Shown here in pieces: positions 35,429 to 43,414 of a DNA stretch of 60,347 nucleotides; within the stretch, counting starts at the first letter, position 1, and each line of letters starts with the position of its first letter. Position numbers and translations under genes: made by a program. Source of the stretch: Cellulomonas phragmiteti (GTDB taxonomy: Bacteria; Actinomycetota; Actinomycetes; Actinomycetales; Cellulomonadaceae); contig NZ_BONP01000024.1 in NCBI RefSeq assembly GCF_016862775.1, positions 1 to 60,347 on the forward strand, read 5' to 3'. Under the pieces are notes generated by a model that was given only the letters and a program-made list of their open reading frames with translations, was not told where the DNA came from and made no database searches.

Positions 35429-36733
35429 TCAGTGCGCGTGGCCGTGCGCGTGGCCCTGGCCGGAGCGGTCCGGCGGTGCCCCGACGGCGGCGATCGCCGC
35501 GACGACCGTCGTCAGCGGGATCGCGAGCACCAGGCCCGTGGCTCCGGCGAGCGTGCGCACGATCTCCTCGGCGAACGCCCCGGACGTCAGCGTGATGAGC
35601 AGCGGCTGCTGGTAGAGCTCGAGCAGCAGGAGCAGGGGCAGCGACGCCCCGGCGTAGGCGAACGCGATCGTGTAGACGGTCGACGCGATGTGGTCGCGGC
35701 CGATGCGCATGCCCCGTGCGGTGAGTGTGCGCCACGACGCCGACGGGTCCGCGGCGCGCAGCTCCCACACGGCGGACGCCTGCGTGATCGTCACGTCGTT
35801 GAGCACGCCGATGCCCGCGAGCACTACGCCGCACAGGAAGACCCCGCGCAGCACCCCGACGCCGTCCGCGCCGAGGGCCCGCGCGAGCGCGAACGTGTCC
35901 TCCGACGTCACGGGCTGCAGGCGCGCGGCGTGCGCGCCGAGCAGCCCGAGACCGGTGACCATCGCCAGTCCCAGCAGGGTGCCCACGAGGGCCGTGGTGG
36001 TGCGCAGCGAGACGCCGTGCGCCAGGTACAGCACGACGACGACGATCGCGGTCGACCCGGACAGTGCGACGGTCAGCCCGTCCTGCCCGACGACGAGCGC
36101 GGGCAGGATGTACGCGCCCAGGACGAGGAACGCCAGCGCCAGGCCGATCAGGGCCCGCAGTCCGCGCAGTCCGGCGACGAGGGTCGTGACCAGGGCGAAC
36201 GCGAGCGCGAACGTGCCGAGCGGCAGGGTGCGGTCGACGTCGTGCCACGCCCACACCTCGGGGTCGCCGTCGGCGGCCGGGTACCGCTCGAGCAGCACGC
36301 GGGTGCCGGCGGGGATGTCGGCAGCGGTGATGCCGCTGGTCGCGAAGACCTGCACCTCGCGGCCCCCGGACGTGCGCGCGGTGACCTGCAGGCAGTCCAC
36401 GCTCTGCGGCACGGTCCCGTCGGGCAGGACGTCCTCGATGGTGCCGTCGCACGCCTGCGTGCGGGCGTCGACGACCTGCGCGCCGACGTAGGTGACGTCC
36501 GGGTCCACCAGGCCCGTCTCGGGTCCCTCACCCCCCGGCCACGTGAACGCGATGCCGAGGACGGCGGCGACCGTCGCCACGAGGACCACGACAGCCAGGA
36601 CGATGCGCGTCGGCCCGCCGGACCTCGCGGCGGCGTGCCGGTGCCCGGTCTCGGTGCCGGCATCGGTGTCGAGGGCGGCGGCGGGTTCGCGTGCGGGGTC
36701 GGGTGCGGTGGACGCGGGCTCGGTCGGGCTCAC
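35429..36733 (-). CDS. YibE/F family membrane protein, copy 1
   Basis: This 434-residue protein has an N-terminal helix, an extracytoplasmic OB-like domain (about 75-165) and about eight further helices. The family motifs [36 protein letters not shown] and [18 protein letters not shown] are all present. The termini are histidine-rich (GHRHAAA at the start, GHAHGHAH at the end). It lies next to the repeat array and the zinc chaperone AztD and has a paralogue at 46416-47696 beside zinc-free ribosomal protein genes. The GTG start at 36733 lies six bases after CAGGAT, leaderless type. Function unknown; metal transport is a reasonable guess. Confidence 0.85.
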   Translation of the reverse strand: MSPTEPASTAPDPAREPAAALDTDAGTETGHRHAAARSGGPTRIVLAVVVLVATVAAVLGIAFTWPGGEGPETGLVDPDVTYVGAQVVDARTQACDGTIEDVLPDGTVPQSVDCLQVTARTSGGREVQVFATSGITAADIPAGTRVLLERYPAADGDPEVWAWHDVDRTLPLGTFALAFALVTTLVAGLRGLRALIGLALAFLVLGAYILPALVVGQDGLTVALSGSTAIVVVVLYLAHGVSLRTTTALVGTLLGLAMVTGLGLLGAHAARLQPVTSEDTFALARALGADGVGVLRGVFLCGVVLAGIGVLNDVTITQASAVWELRAADPSASWRTLTARGMRIGRDHIASTVYTIAFAYAGASLPLLLLLELYQQPLLITLTSGAFAEEIVRTLAGATGLVLAIPLTTVVAAIAAVGAPPDRSGQGHAHGHAH

Positions 36734-36818
36734 GTGCCGATCCTGCCGTGCTCGGCCCGACGCTGCGCCATCGGGCCACCGGGGCGGCCGTGCCCACGCG
36801 CGCATCACCCCTCCCCCG

Positions 36819-37131
36819 GCGAGAGAGCAATCCAGCGGCGAGCACGCAACCCAGCGGTGAGAGAGCAATCCAGCCGCGGCCGCGGGGGTGTGCTGGATCG
36901 CCCTCTCACCGATGGTAGGAGCAACCCCGTGGCGAGAGAGCAAAGCAGTCGTGAGAGAGCAATCCAGCCGCGTCGGTGCCGCGGCTGGATTGCTCTCTCA
37001 CGCCCTGGTGGGGGTGGAGGTGCGCTGGATTGCGCTCTCACGCCCTGGTGGGGGTGGGGGTGGGCTGGATTGCTCTCTCACGCCCTGATGGGGGAGCCCT
37101 GGGGGGAGTCCTGGGGAGAGAGCGATTCAGC
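36819..37131. repeat. Array of the 18-bp element GTGAGAGAGCAATCCAGC in both orientations
   Basis: Forward copies: 36819-36836, 36857-36874, 36951-36968 (near-perfect), degenerate at 36838-36855, 36932-36949 and 37114-37131. Inverted copies: 36892-36909, 36984-37001, 37024-37041, 37064-37081. Copies 36951-36968 and 36984-37001 form a large inverted repeat. The last three inverted copies sit in a 40-bp tandem repeat that also contains GCCCTGGTGGGGGTG. The array fills the space between the YibE/F and AztD genes. No cas genes and no unique spacers, so it is not a CRISPR. Confidence 0.9.
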
Positions 37132-37144
37132 CTGTCTGGTGGTG

Positions 37145-38434
37145 TCAGTGGTCGTGGGCGCCCTCGGCGGCCTCGCCGGTGGCGATGGCCATCTCGTCCG
37201 GGGTGACGTCGAGCGTCGCGGTGCGGAAGACCTCACCGGTGAGGATGTCGACGGCGTGGATGCTGCGGGTGGCGGGGTCCGTCACGTAGGCGGTCCCGGC
37301 GTGGACCTTGACCGCCGGGCGGGCCTCCTGCCACTCCTCGGGCTCCTCCCAGGCGTCGATGACGGGCATCGAGCGCAGCAGGGTCCCGGACTCGGGGTCG
37401 ATGACGTGCAGCGCGCCGTCCGTGCCCAGCACGAGCGCCTCGCCGTCGTCGCCGCGGGCCAGGGAGCGGAAGGTGTACGCGGCGGGCAGGTCGACCAGGC
37501 GCAGCGTGGCGGTGCGGGTGTCGACGAGCGACACGCGCGTGGGGCGCTCGAGGTCGGCGTCCGGGTCGGACTTGTAGTCGCCGAGGACGACCGGCGAGTC
37601 CTCGCTGCCCGCCTGGTTGCCGATGCGGCCGTAGGCGTCCGGGCTCGGGACCTTGGTGAACGCGCCGTCGCGGTAGAGCACGACGCCGTCCTGGCAGCCG
37701 ATCGCCACGACGTCGTCGGCGGCGACGGACTCGCCGTGCACGCCGGGGCAGGCGTCGGTGGCGGCGGTCTCGGTGTCGTCGGCGTCGAGCGCGCGGACGC
37801 CGGTGCGGGCGTCCTCGGTGCCCTCGGACACCACGAGCGTGCCGTCGTGCAGCTCGACGGCGACACCGTGGTGCGCCGACGGGGTCGTGTACGTGCGGGC
37901 GTCGTCGGACGGGCCGTCGCCGACGTGCGCCGCGTCGACCACGGTGATCTCACCCGTGCCGTCGTCGAACAGGGCCGTGCGGCCGTCGTGGACCACGACG
38001 TGCCCGGGCTTCTCGGCGGGGTAGGTCACGTCGGTGAGCAGCGGGTCGACGGTGAAGTAGTGCGCGTGGTCGCCGTGCGCCTCGCCCCACGTGCCGGCGT
38101 CGAGCAGCTGGAAGCCGCCGGCCGTCGAGAGCAGGACGTGGCGGCCGTCGCCGGCGGGGTTGACGCGCAGGTACCCGTCGGCGGGCAGGTCGGCGACGAC
38201 CTCGAGCGTGTCCGCGTCGAGGACCTGGACCCCGCCGTCGTAGGTGACGGCGATGCGGGCGACGGCGGTGGCGCGCTCCAGCGCGGCGGCGGTGGTCGGC
38301 TCGGGGGTCGGGGTGGCGGTGGCGTCACCGGTGCCGGGGGAGCCGGCGCAGGCGGCGAGCACCGCGGTCGTCAGTGCGAGTGCGAGGGCGGGCGTGGCCC
38401 GGCGGAGACGTGCGGGTGCGGTGGCAGAGCTCAT
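37145..38434 (-). CDS. aztD: Zinc metallochaperone AztD
   Basis: This 429-residue exported beta-propeller hands zinc to a high-affinity ABC importer binding protein. A lipoprotein-type signal ends TTAVLAACAG, and the histidine sites of the family are visible: HGDHAHYF near residue 120, SAHHGVAV near 190, CPGVHGES near 228 and a terminal GAHDH. Repeated blade motifs such as VLDADT, VVDAAH and LDADD mark the propeller. The promoter has a Zur-like palindrome over its -35, so it should be expressed when zinc is scarce. The matching binding protein (AztC) could be the lipoprotein at 1679-2608 or lie outside the window. Confidence 0.87.
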   Translation of the reverse strand: MSSATAPARLRRATPALALALTTAVLAACAGSPGTGDATATPTPEPTTAAALERATAVARIAVTYDGGVQVLDADTLEVVADLPADGYLRVNPAGDGRHVLLSTAGGFQLLDAGTWGEAHGDHAHYFTVDPLLTDVTYPAEKPGHVVVHDGRTALFDDGTGEITVVDAAHVGDGPSDDARTYTTPSAHHGVAVELHDGTLVVSEGTEDARTGVRALDADDTETAATDACPGVHGESVAADDVVAIGCQDGVVLYRDGAFTKVPSPDAYGRIGNQAGSEDSPVVLGDYKSDPDADLERPTRVSLVDTRTATLRLVDLPAAYTFRSLARGDDGEALVLGTDGALHVIDPESGTLLRSMPVIDAWEEPEEWQEARPAVKVHAGTAYVTDPATRSIHAVDILTGEVFRTATLDVTPDEMAIATGEAAEGAHDH

Positions 38435-38490
38435 GGTGTGGCGGGCGTGGTCGCCCGGTCCTCTCGGGGTCGTCCAGGTGGGGCGACGGG

Positions 38491-38519
38491 AACGTAACAG
38501 TACTGAGAGGCGATATCAA
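38491..38519 (-). promoter_or_regulatory. aztD promoter with Zur-like box
   Basis: On the minus strand TTGATA (38519-38514) and TACGTT (38496-38491) are 17 bases apart. TGAGAGGCGATATCA (38504-38518) has the symmetry TGAnA-N5-TnTCA of actinobacterial Zur boxes and overlaps the -35. Confidence 0.6.
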
Positions 38520-38544
38520 TAAGGTGTGGTGCGGTGCGCACCCC

Positions 38545-39144
38545 TCACCGCAGGTCGAGGACCATGCGGTGCCCCCAGTCGTACGTGCGCTCGTGCCGGA
38601 AGCCCAGGTGCTCGTAGAACGCGATCGCACGGGTGTTGCGCCCGTCGACGCCCAGGTGCACGCCCGGCACCCCGCGTGCCCGCAGTGCGTCCGCGAGCGT
38701 CTCGATCAGCCGGCGGCCCCACCCCTGCCCCTGCAGCCGCGGCAGCAGGTCGACGTGCAGGTGCGCCGGGGCGTCCGGGAGGGTGGGGGACGGGTCCAGG
38801 GCGTGGATCCGCGCGCGCAGCACGTGGTCCGCGGTGCCGTCGCCCGGGTCGTCGTGGCGCGGGTAGCGGCCGCGCAGCACCGGCCACCACGCGCGCCGGC
38901 ACCACGCGTCGAACGCCACGGTGTCGGCCGTCGCCACCACGTACCCCCCGACGCCCTGCTCGTCGACGACCACGAACGACAGCCCCGGGTCTGCGGTCGG
39001 GTACGGCCCGCAGTACACGTGCCCCAGGAGCTCGGGGTCGCGGTACAGCGCGGTCGCGTCCTCGCCCGCGGCGCCCGTCAGCAGGCACACGCGGTACATG
39101 CCGGGCAGGTCGGAGGGGTGGAACGGGCGCAGCGACGCGGTCAC
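38545..39144 (-). CDS. GNAT family N-acetyltransferase
   Basis: This 199-residue protein carries the acetyl-CoA-binding motif A, LLPRLQGQGWGRRLIETLADAL, near residue 130, and the downstream NTRAIAFYEHLGFRHERTYDW. The N-terminal pattern (FHPSDLPGMYRVCL, GEDATALYRDPELLGHVYCGPY) is that of the GNAT proteins also found fused to bacterial O-GlcNAcase-like enzymes. Substrate unknown. It uses GTG 39144 as start. Confidence 0.85.
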   Translation of the reverse strand: MTASLRPFHPSDLPGMYRVCLLTGAAGEDATALYRDPELLGHVYCGPYPTADPGLSFVVVDEQGVGGYVVATADTVAFDAWCRRAWWPVLRGRYPRHDDPGDGTADHVLRARIHALDPSPTLPDAPAHLHVDLLPRLQGQGWGRRLIETLADALRARGVPGVHLGVDGRNTRAIAFYEHLGFRHERTYDWGHRMVLDLR

Positions 39145-39265
39145 CCGCCCGACCCTGCCACCCCCAGGGCGTCGCGACCAGATCCCGGACGGACGCGCGG
39201 CCGGGTTGGAGGACCACGCGGGGTACCGGGTAGGATCGTGGCCGCAACGTCCGTCAGGGCGTCGC

Positions 39266-39339
39266 GCGGGTGTAGTTCAGTGGTAGAACTTCAGCTTCCC
39301 AAGCTGATAGCGCGAGTTCGATTCTCGTCACCCGCTCCA
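39266..39339 (+). tRNA. tRNA-Gly (anticodon CCC), CCA encoded
   Basis: A complete cloverleaf can be drawn: acceptor GCGGGTG (39266-39272) pairs with CACCCGC (39329-39335), the D arm contains AGTTCAGTGGTAG, the anticodon stem CAGCT/AGCTG encloses loop TTCCCAA (anticodon CCC, glycine), and the T arm contains GAGTTCGATTCTC. CCA is encoded at 39337-39339. TAGGAT at 39231-39236 is a likely -10. Confidence 0.95.
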
Positions 39340-39517
39340 GCAGGTCCGCAGGTCAGGACCTCGCAGCAGGCCGGCCGTGCCCGGCCACCGCGTGCAGGCC
39401 CCTCGCGCCGCCGCTTCCCACCGCAGGTCCCCTCCGCGTCGTGCGCGCGGGGCCTCGTCGACGTGCACCGCTCGACGACGCCCCGGCACCGCCCCCCCAG
39501 CACCCTGCGACCAGGTC

Positions 39518-39566
39518 GGTGTCAGACTGGGTTGACATCCTCGGGGTGTCAGACCAGGCTGACACC
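39518..39566 (+). promoter_or_regulatory. Two TGTCA-N8-TGACA operators overlapping the HTH/Clp-N promoter
   Basis: Site 1 has TGTCA at 39520-39524 and TGACA at 39533-39537. Site 2 has GGTGTCAG (39545-39552) and CTGACACC (39559-39566), a perfect 8-bp inverted repeat. TTGACA (39532-39537) is a consensus -35, 17 bases before CAGGCT (39555-39560), which ends seven bases before the ATG. So one operator covers each promoter hexamer and the transcript is probably leaderless. Confidence 0.75.
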
Positions 39567-39567
39567 C

Positions 39568-39810
39568 ATGGACCTCCGGCAGGTGGAAGCGGCAGCGGCG
39601 ACGGGCGACCCCCGGGAGGGGTTGCGGACGGTCCTGGCGCTGCACCGGCTGGCGGACCGGCTGGAGGACCTCCATGTCGCGCGGGCCCGGGAGCAGGGGA
39701 TGTCCTGGGCGGAGATCGCCGTGGAGCTCCAGGTGACCCGCCAGACGGTCCACAAGAAGCACAGCAGCCCGCGCGGACCCCGGAGATGGAGCAACCATGC
39801 TGATCTATGA
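39568..39810 (+). CDS. Small HTH DNA-binding protein
   Basis: This 80-residue protein has a C-terminal helix-turn-helix, LHVAREQGMSWAEIAVELQ and VTRQTVHKKHS, of the homeodomain/sigma-4-like kind, and an N-terminal helix rich in Leu. In actinobacteria such proteins usually sit in front of a Clp N-domain protein, as here. The two palindromes over its promoter make autoregulation likely. It overlaps the next gene by 14 bases. Confidence 0.8.
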   Translation: MDLRQVEAAAATGDPREGLRTVLALHRLADRLEDLHVARAREQGMSWAEIAVELQVTRQTVHKKHSSPRGPRRWSNHADL

Positions 39811-40405
39811 CGACACGTTCGTCGCGGCCATGACGGCGACGACGCAGGAGGCCACCGCCCTGGGAGCGCGCGCCTACGGGTCCGAGCACCTGCTGCTGGG
39901 GCTGCTGCGCGCCGACGACCACCTGACGCAGCAGGTCGTGCGCGCCTGCCCCGGCCTCACGGTGCCGGCCGTCCGCGACGCCGTGCGCGGTGCGGTGGAC
40001 GACGCCCCGCACCTGGCGCGGCTGGGCCTCGCCGCGGACGACCCCGCTGTCACCGCACCCGCTGCCGGGCAGGGCGGGAGGCTGCGCGTCAAGCACACGC
40101 CCGAGCTGCAGTCGGCGTCGAACCAGGCCTCGGTGAAGTGGGCGCACCTGCGCCGCGCCCACGCGCTGCCGAAGGAGCGCACGGCGAGCAGTGCGGTGCT
40201 GTGGCTGGCGGTGCTCGAGCCCTCGGCCCGCGCGCCGCGACTGCTCGAGGCGATGGGGATCGACCCGGACGGGGTGCGCGCCGCGGTCCTGTCCGCCCTC
40301 GTGCCGGCCGGCGCCGGGGTGGTGACGTGGCCGACCGAGGCGCCCGTCGGTCCGGTGATGCGCCTCGTCCACGCGCTGTTCGAGCGGACGAACATCGCCC
40401 GCTGA
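39797..40405 (+). CDS. Clp N-terminal-domain protein without ATPase
   Basis: This 202-residue protein has two Clp_N repeats (MLIYDDTFVAAMTATTQEA..., GSEHLLLGLLRAD near residue 35, and a second repeat KWAHLRRAHALPKERTASSAVLWLAVLE near 115) but no AAA+ module. Stand-alone Clp_N proteins are thought to bind peptides or act with an adaptor. Cotranscription with an HTH protein suggests the pair senses misfolded protein or a peptide and adjusts its own transcription. ATG overlaps the HTH gene. Confidence 0.85.
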   Translation: MLIYDDTFVAAMTATTQEATALGARAYGSEHLLLGLLRADDHLTQQVVRACPGLTVPAVRDAVRGAVDDAPHLARLGLAADDPAVTAPAAGQGGRLRVKHTPELQSASNQASVKWAHLRRAHALPKERTASSAVLWLAVLEPSARAPRLLEAMGIDPDGVRAAVLSALVPAGAGVVTWPTEAPVGPVMRLVHALFERTNIAR

Positions 40406-40580
40406 CGCCGCCACCCCACCCCCCCCGAACGGCGTAACCGCAGGTCACGGTCCGGATACGCGGAGGCGCTCCCGGACACGGAAGGCCATCGGTCCGGTCA
40501 CGAGGCGGCAACTCCCGCCACCGACGCCCCCACCGACCCCTAGCGTCGCCCGCATCATCCCGACCACCGATGGGGGCGTC

Positions 40581-42080
40581 ATGAGGACCGACCGGAGCAG
40601 GACGACGGGGCTGGCGGCAGCGGCGCTGATCGCCGCCGTGACGCTGGGCGGGTGCTCGGCAGGCGACGGCTGGGCGGACTCCGTCGGCGACGTCCAGCCC
40701 GCGCCGCAGGGGTACGACGAGCCCTACCCGGAGCTGTACCCGGAGCTCTCGCGGACCGCCGTGCGGTCGGGCATGACCGACCCGGCGCAGGACGCGCTGT
40801 CGACGTTCGCGCTCGACATCGACACCGGCTCGTACACGCGGTTCCGCGACTCCGTCACCCGCGGCATGTCGATCGACCCGCGCGAGGTCCGCACCGAGGA
40901 GTTCGTCAACTACTTCGAGCAGGACTACCCCACCCCCGAGGACGGCCTCGGCGTGAGCATCGACGCCACCGCGCTGCCGTTCCGCCCCGCCCACCGCCTC
41001 GTCCGCGTCGGCATCGCCAGCGCGCCGAGCTCCGGTGTCTCCCGGAGCGACGCCGACCTGTCCCTCGTCGTCGACTGCTCGGGGTCGATGGGCGAGGCGG
41101 GCAAGATGGAGACGACCAAGGCGGCGCTGCGCACCCTGGTCGCGTCCCTGCGGCCCTCCGACCGCGTGGCGATGGTCTGCTACTCCACCGAGGCCCAGGT
41201 GGTGCTCGAGCCGACCCCGGTGTCCGAGAGCGCCGGCATCCTCGCGGCCGTCGACCGGCTCGCTCCCCAGGCCTCGACGAACGCCGCGGCCGGGCTCGCC
41301 CTCGGCTACGACGTGGCGATGTCGATGCGCACCGAGGGCCGCATGACCCGGGTCGTGCTCATCAGCGACGGGGTGGCGAACGTCGGCGAGACCGACCCGG
41401 ATGGGATCCTGTCGCGGATCAGCACCGAGGCGAAGACGGGGATCAATCTCATCTCGGTCGGCGTCGGCATCACGACGTACGACGACCACCTGCTCGAGCA
41501 GCTGGCCGACCAGGGCGACGGGTGGCACGTCTACATCGACACCGCGGCCGAGGCCGAGCGCGTGTTCGCGACGGGGCTGACCGGCTCTCTCGTCGTGGCT
41601 GCCCGGGACGCCAAGGCGCAGGTCACGTTCGACCCCGCCCAGGTGTCCGGCTACCGGCTCCTGGGCTACGAGAACCGCGCGGTCGCGGACGAGGACTTCC
41701 GCAACGACGCCGTCGACGGTGGTGAGGTCTTCGCCGGGCACGCCACCACCGCGCTGTACGAGGTGGCGCTGCGCGAGGGCGCCTCGAGCGAGCCGTTCGT
41801 CACGGCGACGGTCCGCTACCTCGACGACGCGGGACGGCCCGTGGAGCGCTCGGGGGCGCTGGCGGGCCCCGACTGCGCGGACTCGCCCCGCGAGGCCTCG
41901 CCCCGGCTGCGGCAGGACCTCGTCGTCGCGCTGCTGACCGACCGCCTGGTGGGCGGGCCGTGGTCCGAGCTCATCAGCGCGGCCGACCTGCGCGCCGAGT
42001 CCCGGACCCTGCCGGCGGTGCTCGACGGCGACCCGGACGTCGCCCAGCTCGTCGACCTCGTCGACCGGGCGACCACCTGA
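40581..42080 (+). CDS. VWA-domain lipoprotein (YfbK-like)
   Basis: This 499-residue protein has a lipobox TLGGCSAG, an N-terminal von Willebrand-associated region (STFALDIDTGSYTRFRDSV, EEFVNYFEQDYPTPEDGLGV), a VWA domain with metal-ion site DCSGSMGEAGKM near residue 165 and ISDGVANVGETD, and the C-terminal DUF3520-type region. The usual D-x-S-x-S metal motif is intact, with Cys at the variable position. It is anchored outside the cell and probably mediates protein-protein contacts. TAGCGT at 40542 is a likely -10 and a G-rich site precedes the ATG. Confidence 0.88.
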   Translation: MRTDRSRTTGLAAAALIAAVTLGGCSAGDGWADSVGDVQPAPQGYDEPYPELYPELSRTAVRSGMTDPAQDALSTFALDIDTGSYTRFRDSVTRGMSIDPREVRTEEFVNYFEQDYPTPEDGLGVSIDATALPFRPAHRLVRVGIASAPSSGVSRSDADLSLVVDCSGSMGEAGKMETTKAALRTLVASLRPSDRVAMVCYSTEAQVVLEPTPVSESAGILAAVDRLAPQASTNAAAGLALGYDVAMSMRTEGRMTRVVLISDGVANVGETDPDGILSRISTEAKTGINLISVGVGITTYDDHLLEQLADQGDGWHVYIDTAAEAERVFATGLTGSLVVAARDAKAQVTFDPAQVSGYRLLGYENRAVADEDFRNDAVDGGEVFAGHATTALYEVALREGASSEPFVTATVRYLDDAGRPVERSGALAGPDCADSPREASPRLRQDLVVALLTDRLVGGPWSELISAADLRAESRTLPAVLDGDPDVAQLVDLVDRATT

Positions 42081-42156
42081 GCGCACCTGCGCGAAACCTG
42101 CCGGTCGGATGATCGAAAGAATCGTCCCACCATTCGGATGCTGGTGTGAAGATCCT

Positions 42157-42183
42157 GTGACGGCGGGACCTTCGGTCCGTCAC
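42157..42183. terminator. Hairpin after the VWA gene
   Basis: GTGAC/GTCAC and GGACC/GGTCC form a bulged stem with a TTC loop about 77 bases after the VWA stop. It can act as terminator, or form part of the upstream region duplicated before the next two lipoprotein genes. Confidence 0.5.
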
Positions 42184-42263
42184 CCGCGCGGCGCACGGCG
42201 ACGTGTTCCAGCGGGTGGCGCATCCGTGTCCCCCCAGGTGGGAGGGCCGGGCCGGGTGAGACC

Positions 42264-42453
42264 GACGCCCGCGGGACGCCGCGGGCGTCGATGCTACGTT
42301 GGCCGCGGCCCAGGGGAGGACGACGTCGCAAGGTGTCGCGCCCCCCGCACCGCCGCACCGGGTCGTGGTCGCGTCGCACGTCGTGCGTCGCCCGGTGCGC
42401 GGCAGTCGCGTGCGGGGCCGGCCGCGTCCGGGGCGCCGACCCGAGGAGCACCC
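42264..42453 (+). promoter_or_regulatory. Promoter and structured leader of lipoprotein paralogue 1
   Basis: An 11-bp inverted repeat (42264-42274 with 42279-42289) lies just before the -10 TACGTT (42295-42300). The leader to the GTG is about 150 bases. It contains a 25-base block (42343-42367) identical to that of the second paralogue, and GCACCGGG (42355-42362) can pair with CCCGGTGC (42391-42398). Same layout is found at 43234-43414. Confidence 0.6.
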
Positions 42454-42990
42454 GTGACCCGCACGACCCCCACCCGCCGCCGCACCCTGGTCGCCGTGGC
42501 CGCCGCGGCGGCCGCCCTGCTCGCCGCCGCCGGCTGCACGTCGACCGCCAGCGCCGGGGGCAGCACCGAGCCCGCCGAGATCGCCACGTACGCCGGGGGC
42601 CAGACCAGCTTCGGTGAGTCGTTCACCTACGCGAACGGCCTCGTGATCGAGGTCAAGAAGCCGGTCCCGTTCGTCCCGACCGCGCAGGCCGAGGGTCTCG
42701 AGGCGGCCGACGGCCAGCCCGTGAAGGTCCGCATCAGCATCATCAACGGCTCCAGCGTGGAGTACGTCCCGGACACCCTGGGCGTGACGATCGTGTCCGG
42801 CGGGAAGCAGGCCGAGCAGATCATCGACCCGGGCTCGCGCATCGAGCTGACCGGGCCGTCCCGCGCGCTCGGCCGGTCCGGCGTCGTCGCGTTCGACCTC
42901 GCGTTCGTCGTCGAGGACCCCGAGGACCTCACGCTGTCGCTGGTGCCCTCGCTCGGCGGCTACGACCCGATGGTCCTGACGACCTCCTGA
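42454..42990 (+). CDS. DUF4352-like lipoprotein, paralogue 1
   Basis: This 178-residue lipoprotein (lipobox LAAAGCTST) has a single immunoglobulin-like domain of the DUF4352/telokin type, with TSFGESFTYANGLVIEVKKP near residue 50 and the closing LGGYDPMVLTT. It is a tandem duplicate of the gene at 43415 and also related to the protein at 48029. Such proteins are exported and of unknown role. GAGGAG precedes the GTG start. Confidence 0.8.
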   Translation: MTRTTPTRRRTLVAVAAAAAALLAAAGCTSTASAGGSTEPAEIATYAGGQTSFGESFTYANGLVIEVKKPVPFVPTAQAEGLEAADGQPVKVRISIINGSSVEYVPDTLGVTIVSGGKQAEQIIDPGSRIELTGPSRALGRSGVVAFDLAFVVEDPEDLTLSLVPSLGGYDPMVLTTS

Positions 42991-43016
42991 CGACCTCTCG
43001 ACGACCTCTCGACGCC

Positions 43017-43049
43017 ACCCGGCCGCGCCGCAGTCCCGCACGGCCGGGT
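43017..43049. terminator. Hairpin terminator after paralogue 1
   Basis: ACCCGGCCG (43017-43025) pairs with CGGCCGGGT (43041-43049) around a 15-base loop, 26 bases after the stop. Confidence 0.65.
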
Positions 43050-43233
43050 TCGTCATGTCGTGCGCGGGACGGCGCCGAGCAGCGGCATCTCACATGCCGG
43101 GCACTGTGTGAATTCGCGGTAACGGCACCGCGCGGTCGCGGTCACCCGCGCGGCCCAGCGACGGGTCCCGGGCCGCCCGGTCGCGGCGGTGTCGTCGCAG
43201 GTCAGAAGCGTGCGGACCGCCCGCCGGCGACCG

Positions 43234-43414
43234 TACCGGCCGGTAGCGGCGCGCTGCTACGTTGGCGCCGCCCCCTGGAGGCGCGCACCGCCCCGATGCG
43301 CACCCCGCACCGCCGCACCGGGTCGTGACACGCCGCGCGCCGCGCGCGTGGCCGGTGCGCAGGTCCGGCACCGGTGCGTGATCACGCCCGGTGCACCGAT
43401 CTGGAGGAGCCCGC
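43234..43414 (+). promoter_or_regulatory. Promoter and structured leader of lipoprotein paralogue 2
   Basis: TACCGGCCGGTA (43234-43245) is a perfect palindrome upstream of the -10 TACGTT (43258-43263). The block 43303-43327 is identical over 25 bases to 42343-42367, and GCACCGG (43315-43321) can pair with CCGGTGC (43352-43358). Distance from -10 to start is 151 bases versus 153 in paralogue 1. Confidence 0.6.

Noticed and set aside
36819..37131. Repeat array as a CRISPR
   Set aside because: Units are too short and alternate in orientation, spacers are similar or absent, and no cas genes are near.
42110..42160. TGTGAAGATCCTGTGA as a Crp site
   Set aside because: The second half is a direct, not inverted, TGTGA, so it lacks the needed symmetry.
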